Shown piece by piece: positions 12,151 through 21,945 of a DNA stretch of 64,000 nt; position 1 is the stretch's first letter, and each line of letters starts with the position of its first letter. The translations under genes and the position numbers were made by a program. Below the pieces are notes generated by a model, which was not told the DNA's origin, ran no database searches, and saw nothing but the letters and a program-made list of their open reading frames with translations. The stretch is from Sparassis latifolia (Eukaryota > Basidiomycota > Agaricomycetes > Polyporales > Sparassidaceae), in assembly GCA_018466975.1 (NCBI GenBank), contig CM031557.1, forward strand, positions 1,116,001-1,180,000. Direction: 5' to 3'.

Positions 12151-12420
12151 CCAAAGGCATTATTAATTATGCAAGCCAAGATGCACCAGGTGCTTCTGGA
12201 AGTAAGGAACGAGAATCTCCATAACATATGTTCGCATCATCTCTTGAGTTGACCAGTACATGCTCATTTTGGACACCATAGAGTGAAAGCCTAGGCGTAC
12301 AGCTTCATCATACAAAGGAGCATCACACACGTATCAGCCAATATATACCTAAACGTCCATATAACCGAGGTGGAATATTTTGTGTAAATTTCCATAAAAC
12401 TGAGTGTTAGCCAAGAATAT
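12151..12420. other. No gene seen
   Basis: About 270 bp of AT-rich sequence between the palindrome and the CTATATAG array. The first degenerate array units may begin near 12340. Confidence 0.4.
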
Positions 12421-13140
12421 AATATAGGATGGAGATATAGAGTTGGCCAAGATAAGTAGGCTATATAGGCTAAGTCGCATATTTGGGAGTTAGCCAAGGG
12501 AACTGCAGTTTAAAGTCTATATAGGTTGTCAGGCATTTTGGGGTCGGCCACCATTTCTCTATATAGATTGTAGCTGAAATAGTGTCATTGGCCAAGAGTT
12601 ATAAAATTCCAATCCTATATAGAGTTCACAGACAGTTGGGCTTGGCCGAGTGGACCTATATAGAATCTTTGTGTAAATGGTCCACTTGGCCAAGACATAT
12701 GAAATTTTGATCCTATATAGCATTTTTTAAAATTTAGCCGTGGCCAAGGGTACCCTATACAGATTTTTGTGGAAATAATGCCTGCGGCCAAAGGTCAAGA
12801 AATTTGCATTCTATATAGGATTGTCTGAAATTTGGCCTCGGCTAAAGATATCCTATATAGATTTTTGTTGAAATGGTGGCCTCGGCCGAAAGTCATCAAA
12901 TTTCAACCTATATAGAGATATCTGAATTTTGGCCTTGGCTAAATATACAATATAGTTCTTGCAGAAATGTTGGCCTTGGCTGAAGGTAGTAGAATTTCTA
13001 TTCTATATAGGGTCTTCTGAACTTTGGCATTAGCCGAGGATGCCCTATATAGGGTTTTTGAAAATATTGGTCTCAGTCGAGACTCTTGAAATTTGTATCC
13101 TATATAGGATTCTCCGCACTTTGGCTTCAGCCGAGTAGTA
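12420..13140. repeat. Dimeric tandem array on CTATATAG boxes, alternating 56 and 42 bp
   Basis: CTATATAG or a one-base variant recurs at 12461, 12517, 12559, 12615, 12656, 12713, 12755, 12811, 12853, 12908, 12948, 13003, 13045 and 13100. The steps are 56, 42, 56, 41, 57, 42, 56, 42, 55, 40, 55, 42 and 55, so the higher-order period is about 98 bp. Each half unit continues with TGAAAT-like and GGCCTCGGC-like segments (variants GGCCAAGG, GGCCGAGG). The longer half carries an extra 14-bp AAATTT-containing piece. Confidence 0.9.
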
Positions 13141-13540
13141 TCCTCTGTTTGTTTTAATCAGAAAGGGCAAAATTCCCTTCACACATAGGAGTTTTGAAGC
13201 TAAGGCCGTCACCAAGTGTATATATACAGGTTTTGTCACATGTGATGTCATTGGCTATAATGAGCCAGGTCAGACCACCTTCAGGGTTTGTGTAAGAGTT
13301 GGGCAGTTCTTTGCTGTCACATTGTGAGACCAATATCCTTCATATTAAATGATTCAGAGCCACTGAATTTAATCTAAGAGCCAGATTACATCCATCAATT
13401 AAACTAATTGCGAAGTATCTGCTAGAACCTCTGGCGCACTATATACTGGGGAGTCATCAGTGCAAGATATGTCCCATATTCTACCTATGAGGTTTTGTTA
13501 ATCTTTAACACCTCAAATACTGCCAAGTGCATATAGTGTG
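13141..13540. other. No gene seen
   Basis: About 400 bp between the tandem array and the TET/JBP remnant. It is AT-rich, with no coding similarity recognised. Confidence 0.4.
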
Positions 13541-14023
13541 CTATACATATCCTTCACCTCCCTCCCATGCATCACAGCTATGTTTTAAAACTCTTCTCCA
13601 GATTTCTACCAATGTTCCAGGGCAGTAACCCAGCTCCATTTGCAGATCATCTAATTGAAGCACTGCCCATTTATGGATATCCACACTGGCCAATAAATCA
13701 AGGCATGCATGTCAGGCTTTGCTATCACGATGAGGAATTGTCTGTTGATTCACAATAATCTCCATTGCTGTGAAATTTGAGGGCCACCATTGAACATTCT
13801 CGTGCATCCGCTGTAGAACATTCTCATGCTGAATCTTCAACTTGCTAGAGACACCTGCAAAATAGAGTGGCCGGTTTATCAGGCATAAAGTTGCGTTCAG
13901 CAACTGCTTAACAAATGAGGTCCTCTTCAGCCAATTACCGACCGGTTCATTTCGTAATGAGACAGATGAAATGAGATTTGTCTGAAGCATGCATGCTCTT
14001 CTCACATCATATAAATGTGGCAA
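13541..14023 (-). pseudogene. TET/JBP-type 2-oxoglutarate/Fe(II) dioxygenase remnant
   Basis: One minus frame reads, with a single internal stop, through RNEPVGNWLKRTSFVKQLLN, WWPSNFTAMEIIVNQQTIPH and HRDSKA*HACLDLLASVDIH, then LDDLQMELGYCPGTLVEIWR, RVLKHS and AWEGGEGYV, to a stop at 13541-13543. The HRD (HxD) and the later H of LKHS match the iron ligands. GYxPGT and WxGGE match the C-terminal core of the basidiomycete TET/JBP family. That family oxidises 5-methylpyrimidines in DNA and, in mushroom-forming fungi, is expanded and associated with KDZ transposons. Only the catalytic half is present. The stop after HRDSKA and the missing N-terminus make it a relic. Confidence 0.75.
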
Positions 14024-14114
14024 TGATGTCCAAACTCACATTATGTCCTTGTGCAAACCATCCAGCAGAGATGTCTAGAGAACCTGGGTTGAACTGTCCA
14101 CTGGGGGCTGCAAT

Positions 14115-16100
14115 TACAATTTCTGAGGTATGAAGGAATCGTTCTTTATGGGATAGAGCTTCCGCCAGATTCTGAGGGACATGTCAAACTGCCCCTATGC
14201 GTGAGAACGACTTTTTAATATAAATTTGTATGCATAGGCTGCACCTAGTCCTGGGTTAGGTCTAGGGTTTAACTACAAACTTTGTATTGCCTGTTCTTAC
14301 TGTACTACAGCTTGCATACAGTTGGTCTTACAAAGTGATTATAGTGGAAACCAACACAACTTGCACAAATAGTGATCAATAGAAGTACCACAGCAGTCAC
14401 AGAGGACCAATGCATCATAGTTAGTGAAATTATAGAAGCACATACTAATCCCAACATATACAAAGTAGTATCATTGAAATCTGTGAAGGAAATGGAGCAT
14501 GATGCTCTCTTGAACTAAGTAAATTTGAGTAAAACTGGCCGAAATATTTTAGTTTTGGATTAGAATGCTCAGTGTGAAGTGCAGAAAAATTGTATAAATG
14601 TCATAAAAATTTGAGAATAACTCAAAAATGTACATGAACATGCTAGATATAGTGCCTTATTTTTAACAAGCAGTGCACATTGTTTTTTTTCTTGAAGAAA
14701 CAAGGAGAAGTGAGAGAAAACAGAGAAAATGGATTCTAGCACTCCAGCAAGTGATCCTGATGTTCTGAGAGTAACACTGTAAGATTCAGCTTCAACATTT
14801 TCTCAGAATGGCTATTGGGTTTATCCAAATCTGAGCAGAATTAAGTGAACTATAAGCCTGACAAGTTTGGCTAGATGTGTGGAAACAAGTGCTTTGAGCC
14901 AAAATGGATTGTAGCACTGCAGAAAGTGATTCCTATGTACTATCATATTGAGCTCAAAAAACTGGTCAGAATGCCTACTTGGTTCATCAAAATCCAAGTA
15001 GAATTGAGTGAGCTACAGGCCTCGCAAGTCTGGCTGAAAGTGTGAGAACCAGTTGCAAGAGACTTGCCTAAATTGGTTAAGGTTTGAGCGGACAACGAAA
15101 AAAGTGTCGATGTGATCTAAAAAATCGAGCGCATCGACACTTTTTTCGTTCTCAGCGCTCTGGTGGCTGAAGAATTACTAAATGCAGAAAAATGTTCAAA
15201 GTCAGCATTTCTGTTTCTGGACTAAAGAGCCATTTACCAGGTATACCGGGACCACTATAGCTTGGCTTCCAGGTTATTAGCTTCATTAGTAACTGTTGTA
15301 AGGCAGCTTTTAAGCACTATAGGCTCAGGTTTTGGTATAAGTACAGGTTATGACAACTATAAGGCCTTTACAACACAAACTAGATGACATATCAGAATAT
15401 TATGAGGCCCTTATAAACTGATTCTAGAGGGTGTACTAGAATTCAATAAACAGTATAATAAGGCATTGTAGGAGGCTTACTAAGGGTTACTATACAACAT
15501 GCTAGAAGCCAATATATCCCTTTGTAGGCTACTGTAAGGCCCCTACCAATGGATACTAAGTGGTATACTAGACTATTGTAAGCATCTTATAAACTGATAC
15601 TAGATATCTAACTATTCTAAGGCCCTTATAAACTCGCATACTAGGACATTTACTAGATGACATATCTAACTATTGTAGGGTCATTGTAAACATGTTTACT
15701 AGGACACTTACAAGAGATTCATAGAGACTATTGAAGGTTACTGATGATTGTTACAAAGTAATGCCAGGTAACATTTTCGACTATTGTAAGCTCATTACAA
15801 ACTGATATTATAGGATCTATTAGGAGCCAGTATAGTAGGGTGTTGTTGACTTGCTGAAGATTACTAGACAATATACTAAGAGTCAGTAGGCGACTGTGTA
15901 GACTATTTAATAGTACGGCCCTTATCAACCCACACAACTTACCAATGTATAGTGGAACATTGTAGGACACTTACTACATAGTATTAAATGGCACACTAGG
16001 AGTTAGTGGAGAATACAATAACAATTTCTTGTATACATTTAAATATATTGTTATAGGCACATTTGTAACAGTTTCTAGTGTCATTTTTTGTAGTGATTCC
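14115..16100 (+). mobile_element. E element E0, 3' truncated
   Basis: Starts T|TACAATTTCTGAGGTATG at 14115. It continues through the standard 5' module (GGGTTAGGTCTAGGGTTTAA near 14255), the GAATTGAGTGAGCTAC segment at 15001, the fold-back palindrome at 15094-15150 and the roughly 45-bp ACTATTGTAAGGCC array (15240-15990). It stops shortly after the first units of the 49-bp array (16055-16100), where a gene fragment begins. The right part from about 14995 is duplicated at 52926. Confidence 0.8.
15094..15150. repeat. Fold-back palindrome, type 1, in E0
   Basis: Arms AACGAAAAAAGTGTCGATG (15094-15112) and its exact complement (15132-15150), with outer GAGCG/CGCTC pairing. The same palindrome recurs at 18495-18551, 53026-53082 and 56429-56485. 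Confidence 0.95.
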
Positions 16101-16384
16101 TATTGGGCACTTATTTGGTCTTTGCGTGGCTGTGTCAGGATCTGATGCTTCACTGTCCTCTGTGGGGTCCTCTTCCATGAAAGCAATGGCAGCAAATTGT
16201 GCCAATTTCAGAGCTTTGTTTCTCTCGCGTGTTGCTGCAGCTTTGAGCTTAGTTTGAGTACGTTTGTCGGCCTGCTTGATATGAAGAGTGCCTGCAATTT
16301 TGGCATGCCACTGGACCCTATTCTCAACCAGTGACTGTGGAGGTGTGAGTGTGCGAGAGAGACACCGTCGCAGGAGATGCCTGT
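16101..16384 (-). pseudogene. Unidentified gene fragment between two E elements
   Basis: The minus strand is open here and reads VENRVQWHAKIAGTLHIKQA, then RTQTKLKAAATRERNKALKL, QFAAIAFMEEDPTEDSEASD and PDTATQ. The composition, basic then acidic, looks like real protein, unlike the surrounding repeats. Both ends are cut by E-element sequence: the 49-bp array on the left and T|TACGATT at 16384/16385 on the right. A second copy lies at 54037-54318 and belongs to the segmental duplication. I do not recognise the family. Confidence 0.5.
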
Positions 16385-16740
16385 TACGATTCCTGAGGTA
16401 CGAAGGAATCATTCTTATACAGGATGAGCTCTAGAGGGCGCTTATCCTGTCACGACGTTTTCCCCAAACCGTGGAAACGACTTTTGACTACAACTTTTGT
16501 ATGTGTGACCTAGGGTTAGGGCTGAGTTTGTAGGAATGCCACAAGGGTTAGGGTCAGGCTTCATTTACAAATGTTCTAACAGCTACTGACTGTAACTACA
16601 AGCGGACATTCAAAAAAAGTTGTATTGAAAACCGACGCGACTTGTACAAATAACTATCAACAAATGGGTGGCTGTGGCACTTAGATTAGATATCAGATAT
16701 CAGCTGTACTTCAATATACAGCGTAACCACAGAGGCACGT

Positions 16741-16926
16741 GATGTATATGTTAAGTGCGATGTGGGTATGCCAAATGTGGAATGCTCCTGTGGTCGTGAC
16801 TGTTAGCTGCAGGCAAAACCACAGGGGTACACAGATGTTTATATCGAGCGTGATGCGGGTATGTCAAATGTGGTACATTCCTGTGGTCATGACTGTTAGT
16901 TGTGGGCATGATCACAAAGGCACGTG
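16741..16926. repeat. 93-bp direct tandem pair
   Basis: Two units starting GATGTATAT (16741) and GATGTTTAT (16834) share GTGGGTATGYCAAATGTGG, then CCTGTGGTCRTGACTGTTAG. The pair is repeated in the other copies of the cassette (inverted near 43190-43377, direct near 54672-54858). Confidence 0.75.
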
Positions 16927-17090
16927 AAAGAAGGTGTCCTTGCAGTGCGGATACCTATCTGAAGTGCAATGTCTATACAGTTGGAAATGTTTCACGTGGC
17001 ACACACCTGGAGTTGTGTCCCTTGGTTGCAGTTGTGACCACAGGCATGTGAAAATGTGCGTATTGCCTGTGGGGACCCGTATTATAGCGG

Positions 17091-17709
17091 TCAGTGTGAT
17101 TGCAATTCAGGAGGGCTCGTGATAACATGCAATCTGTCTCTGATTTCTGTGAGTGATGATGCTAATATCTTGCCATTACATGGCGCATCTCTTTCCATGA
17201 GGGTGGGCGCCAGTACCCTGCCATTACATGGCAGGTCTCTTTCCATGAGGGTGTGGACGCCAGTACCCTGCCATTACATGGCAGGTCTTTTCCATGAGGG
17301 TGGGCGCCAGTACCCTGCCATTACATGGCAGGTCTCTTTCGTGAGGGTAGACACCAGTACCCTGCCGTTAAATGGCACATCTCTTTTTGTGAGGGTGGAT
17401 GCTTGTACCCTGCCATTACATGGCATGTCTCTTTCGTGAGGGTGGGCGCCAGTACCCTACCACTACGTGGCACATCTCTTTTGCAATGGTGGATGCCAGT
17501 ACTGTATCATTACATAGCACATCACTTTCAATCGTGGACATTAGTACCGAGGTGGTAGGAGATAATATAAAACCATCTGCAGAAGTAAGCACTGATGATG
17601 AGTCATTAGACAATACTACATTACCTGCTGTATCAATCCATGGATGCTGTAGATAGCAAGCTGGACATATGTAGACAGCAATGGCAATCAGCCAAAGAAG
17701 AGACAACAT
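17091..17709 (-). pseudogene. Frameshifted copy of the Kex2-type repeat peptide precursor
   Basis: The start at 17709 gives the same leader (MLSLLWLIAIAVYICPACYL) as the intact copy at 55642. The frame is lost after STIAK, where one T is missing from a run (TCTCTTTTGCAATGG against TCTCTTTTTGCAATGG). Further 1-2 bp changes in the repeat units shift the frame repeatedly. Most changes are homopolymer or dinucleotide length differences, so both true decay and sequence error are possible. Confidence 0.7.
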
Positions 17710-18494
17710 ATTGGAGTGTGCTTAATGCAATGGTCAGAGTTGAGTCAATGATGGTGGTTTTGTAGCAAGAAGCTGAGGCTGCAGAACGGGCAGAATTTTT
17801 GAATTCAGCACTCTGAGTTAGGTCTAGCTAGAGTCAGACTACAAATTTTGTACTCTCTGGTGTTAATGAACTACATCGTGACTAGAATGGGGGTTTCAAA
17901 GTGGTTGTAGTGAAAACCAATGCGACTCACACAAATAAAGCTCAATAGAAGTGGTACAGCAGCCACAGGAGGCTGATGCATTATAGTTAGAGAAGTGAGG
18001 GAAACACATAGCAATTCTGAGATGTAGACCTGAGTATTATTAAAATCTATGCATAAAATAGTGCAGAATACTCTCTTAAACCAAGGAAGTCTGAGTAAAA
18101 CTGGCTGAAATACCTGAATTTTGAATTAGAATGCTCAGCCTAAAATGTAGAAAAATCGTAAAAATTCCAGTTAAATTGCGGAATAACTTTATAATGCACA
18201 TAAACATTTAAATAGGGCGCCTTATTTATTACATGCAGTGTACATTTGTTTTTCCTGGAAGAAACAAGCAGAAGTGAGAGAAAACTGAGAAAATGGATTG
18301 TAGCACTGCAGGAAGTAATGCTGATGTTTTGAAAGTGACACCATCAGATTCAGCATAAAAATCCGGTCAGAATGCCTACCGGGTGTATCAAAATCCGAGT
18401 AGAATTGAGTGAGCTACAAACCATGCAAGTTTGGCTAGAAGTGTGGGAACCAGTTGCTAGAGACTTGCCTAAATTGGTTAAGGTTTGAGCGGAC

Positions 18495-18551
18495 AACGAA
18501 AAAAGTGTCGATGCGATCCAAAAAATCGAGCGCATCGACACTTTTTTCGTT
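18495..18551. repeat. Fold-back palindrome, type 1, in E1
   Basis: Perfect 21-bp arms AACGAAAAAAGTGTCGATGCG (18495-18515) and complement (18531-18551), loop ATCCAAAAAATCGAG. Confidence 0.95.
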
Positions 18552-18711
18552 CTCAGCGCTCTGGTGGCTGAAGAACTACTAAATGCAGCAAAATGTTCAA
18601 AGTCAGCACTTCTGTTTCTGGACTAAAGAGCCGTTCACCAGGTATACCCGGGACCACTATAAAGCTTGGCTTCCAGGTTATTAGCTTCATTAGTAGCTGT
18701 TGATAACAATC

Positions 18712-19283
18712 TCTTGTATACATTTTTTGTAGCGATTCTTGTAGGCACATTAGTAACAGTTTCTAGCATCATTTTTTGTAGTGATTCTTATAGGCACATT
18801 TGTAACAGCCTCTAGTGTCATTTTTTGTAGTGATTCTAATAGGCACATTTGTAACAGTTTCTAGGGTCATTTTTTGTAGTGATTCTTATAAACACGTTTG
18901 TAACACTTTCTAGTGTCATTTTTTTTGTAGTGATTCTCATAAACACGTTTGTAACAGTTTCTAGCGTCATTTTTGTAGTGGTTCTTATAGGCACATTTGT
19001 AACAGTTTCTAGGGTCATTTTTGTAGACATTCTTATAAGCACGTTGGTAACACTTTCTGAGGTCATTTTTTGTAGTGGTTCTTATAGGCACATTTGGAAT
19101 AGCTTCTAGTGTCATTTTTTATAGTGATTCTTATACACACATTTGTAACAGTTTGTAGTATCATTTTTTGTAGTGATTCTTATACACACATTTGTAACAG
19201 TTTCTAGTGTCATTTTTTGTAATGATTCTCATAGGCATATTTGTAACAGTTTCTAGGGTCATTTCTTGTAGTGATTCTTATGT
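18712..19283. repeat. 49-bp tandem array in E1, about 12 units
   Basis: The unit TGTAACAGTTTCTAGTGTCA + TTTTTTGTAGTGATTCTTAT + AGGCACATT (49 bp) repeats with small substitutions. The same array lies at 45610-46175, 56645-57220 and 62140-62710, and inverted at 20806-21165. Reading frames here are artefacts of the repeat. Confidence 0.9.
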
Positions 19284-19344
19284 ATTAAGAGTCAGTAGAT
19301 GAATTTGTAAACCACTGTAAGGCTCTTTAATCCTTGTAAAATGA

Positions 19345-19900
19345 ATATTAATAACTTTTTAGTCAAGTTTTTATATAGATTTTATAAAATGACATAGTAA
19401 TATCATTTTGAAGTCCTAGCTACTTTTTAGTACTGTTTTTATATTTTTTTTGCAAAACAACATAGTAATATCATTCTGAAGCCATTTTGAAGCCGAGTCT
19501 TTTAAAATGCATAGTAATCACTTTTTAGTTATGTTTTTATATACTTTTTGCAAAATGACATAGTAATATCATTTTGAAGCCATTTTTCAGCTCAGTCTTT
19601 TAGAATGCATACTCATAACTTTTTAGTAATGTTTTTATATAGATTTTATAAATTGATATAGTAGCATCATTTTGAAGTCATTTTTTAACTTAGCCTTTTA
19701 GAATGCATACTAGTCACTTTCAAGTAATGTTTTTGCATACTTTTTGCAGAACAACATCGTAGTATCATTTTAAAGCAATTTTGAAGATGATTTTTATGAG
19801 AGGTGTACTAATAATTCTTAGTAACATTCTTATATAATTTTGATAAAAGGACAGAGTGATATCATTTTAAAGTCATATTTTAGATGATCCTACTCTGAGA
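19345..19900. repeat. 98-bp tandem array in E1
   Basis: The unit is about 98 bp. It starts TTTTAGAATGCATACTAGTC, continues ACTTTTTAGTAATGTTTTTA and ends near CATTTTTCAGCCGAGTC. Five or more diverged units are present. Equivalent arrays: 46590-47200, 50075-50590, 51515-52080, 57275-57745, 63225-63620. Confidence 0.85.
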
Positions 19901-20800
19901 TACTTAGCAAGATGTTAGACTATTATTAGACAGCAACAAATAAATTATTCTCTACATTGTACTAGATTATCAACTAATATTAAATGGTAGGTACAAGATT
20001 GGTAGGCGACATAGCAGACATATAAGACTCATGTGATAACATACCATATTATTGTTATAAAGTGTGTTGCACACTCTTATATACTATTATAAGATTTTTA
20101 TAAACTATAATCATATGGCATCTTATAAGTGAGTCAAGAGTATATTACTATCAGAAGCTTACTATATATTATTAAGCAATATACCAGTTGTTGAATAACA
20201 TTATAGACTGTTATAATGCTTTTATGTAAAAAGAACTAGCATTTTGTGGTAAATGTTTTATATAGACAAATAGATGACATGTTGGACTATTGCAGAACTG
20301 TTACTGAATATTTCTAAGTGAAATATTAGATGAATAGCATACTAAAACATTGTAATGCAGTTGCTAATGATACCTGGTGTATCTAAATAATATTATAAGT
20401 CATTTTAATACTTTATTTCTTTTTAGTATCTGTATAAAATGAATTTTTACATAAATGTAGTTGAAACAAAAACCAAGTTTCAGAGCTTCAAAAGATTATA
20501 CACTAGAAAAAAGACTTGAGTTCTTTACACTTATTAGTATAGCATCAAATGTTAGTAGATTTTTGCCTAAAGTAACTGTTTTAAGTGAATGCAAATGGTG
20601 AAACCTTTAAGTAGATACTGAATAAAAATACAACATGCAATGCAATGCAATGGACCACTCTTCACAAGTAATCAACTACTAAGGAGTAATACAAAATGAT
20701 TAATGCATGTGGAAACAATTAGATGATGAGAGAAAGGCAGGAACACAGGACCTCAGAAATCGTTCCTGCCATGCAAAGCAATGGCCCACTCCCCACAAGT

Positions 20801-21945
20801 TCCTACAAGAATCACTACAAAAAATATTACCTATAAGAACCACTACAAAAAATGAGGCGAGAAACTGTTACAAATGTGCCTATAAGAGCCACTACAAAAA
20901 TGACACTAGAAACTGTTACAAATGTGCCTATAAGAGCCACTACAAAAAATGACCCTAGAAACTGTTACAAATGTGTTGATAAGAATCACTACAAAAAATG
21001 ACTCTAGAAACTATTACATATATGCCTATAAGAACCACTACAAGAAATGACACTAGAAACTGTTACTAATGTGCCTAAAAGAATCACTACAAAAAATGTT
21101 ACCAATGTGCCTATGAGAACCATTACAAAAAATCACACTAGAAACTGTTACACATGTGCCTATAAACAATACATCAAAATGTATACAAGACATTGTTATT
21201 ATATTATCTACTAACTCCTAGTATGCCATCTAATAATATGTAGTAAGTGTCCTACAATGTCCCACCATACATTGATAACAGTCTACAAAGTCGCCTACTG
21301 ACTCTTAGTATATTAATAGTCTAGTAGCATTCAGCAAGTCAACAATAGCCGGTTATACTGGCTCCTAATATACTCTTTAGTATCAGTTTGTAATGAGCTT
21401 AGAATAGTCTGAATATGTTACCCGATATCACTTTGTAAGAATATCTAGTAACCCACAACAGTGTCTAGTAATCTTTCCTAAACATTGTAGTCTACGAGTT
21501 TATAAGATGCTTACACTAGTCCAGTACACCACCGAGTACCAGTTGATAAGGGCCTTACAGTAGCCTATAAAGTGGTATATTGACTCCTTAGACTAGCAGA
21601 TGATAAGCACCAAGAGTTGTACTCGGAGCCCAGAGGCCAACGCCAAATATAGGCACCGCGTGGCAAGGAATGGCAACAGCCACTGTCGGAGTCTCAACAC
21701 ACGGTGAGTTTAGAAATCTTGTCGATGCGCGAGCTCCATCAACAAGATCTCTAAACTCAGCCGTGTGTTGAAAGTCAGCTAGGCATTTGGAGAAGATTTC
21801 GGACTCAGCCCATGATGTCCAACTTGCATGACTTGTAGCTCACTCAATTCTACTCAGATTTTAATAAACCAAGTAGGCATTCTAACCGATTTTTTGAGCT
21901 GAATCTGACTGTGTCACTTTTATGATATGATAATAAATTTCTGAA
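20801..21945 (-). mobile_element. Inverted, 5'-truncated E element abutting E1
   Basis: Immediately after the 3' end of E1 the 49-bp array appears in reverse orientation (20806-21165). It is followed by the reversed ACTATTGTAAGG array, palindrome type 2 (21694-21771) and the reversed GAATTGAGTGAGCTAC segment (about 21837-21860), ending near 21945. The 3' tail and the 5' terminus are missing. Confidence 0.75.
21694..21771. repeat. Fold-back palindrome, type 2
   Basis: Arms of about 34 bp, TCAACACACGG..GAGTTTAGAAATCTTGTCGATG (21694-21727) and complement (21737-21771), with a few mismatches. The loop is CGCGAGCTC. It occupies the same relative place as type 1 in other copies. Confidence 0.9.

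Larger units (their letters stand above)
16385..20799 (+). mobile_element. E element copy E1 (Helentron-like), about 4.4 kb
   Basis: The 5' end is T|TACGATTCCTGAGGTACGA and the 3' end is CCCACTCCCCACAAG|T. ACGATTTCTGAGGT at the start is mirrored as ACCTCAGAAATCGT about 36 nt inside the 3' end. Between that copy and the terminus lies the small hairpin GCCATGC-AAA-GCA(A/G)TGGC. The asymmetric inverted repeats, 3' subterminal hairpin and T/T flanks match Helentron/Helitron2 structure. Internally it carries a 93-bp pair (16741-16926), a decayed peptide-precursor cassette, a second 5'-module-like stretch from about 17815, palindrome type 1, the 49-bp and 98-bp arrays, and a 0.9-kb AT-rich tail. 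No transposition gene is present. Confidence 0.8.

Noticed and set aside
16510..16560. Telomere-like GGGTTAGGG words (also near 14255, 54440, 60650)
   Set aside because: Only one or two units occur, at the same place in every E 5' module. They belong to the element and do not mark a chromosome end.
18836..19115. Open frames of T-V-T-N-V-I-R type over the 49-bp array
   Set aside because: They repeat the array unit in every frame and strand with no start context. They are artefacts, as are the similar frames at 45661-46193 and 62094-62409.
18712..19283. Possible CRISPR-like array
   Set aside because: Units are contiguous and diverge along their whole length, with no constant repeat and unique spacer. 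This is an ordinary minisatellite in a eukaryotic genome.
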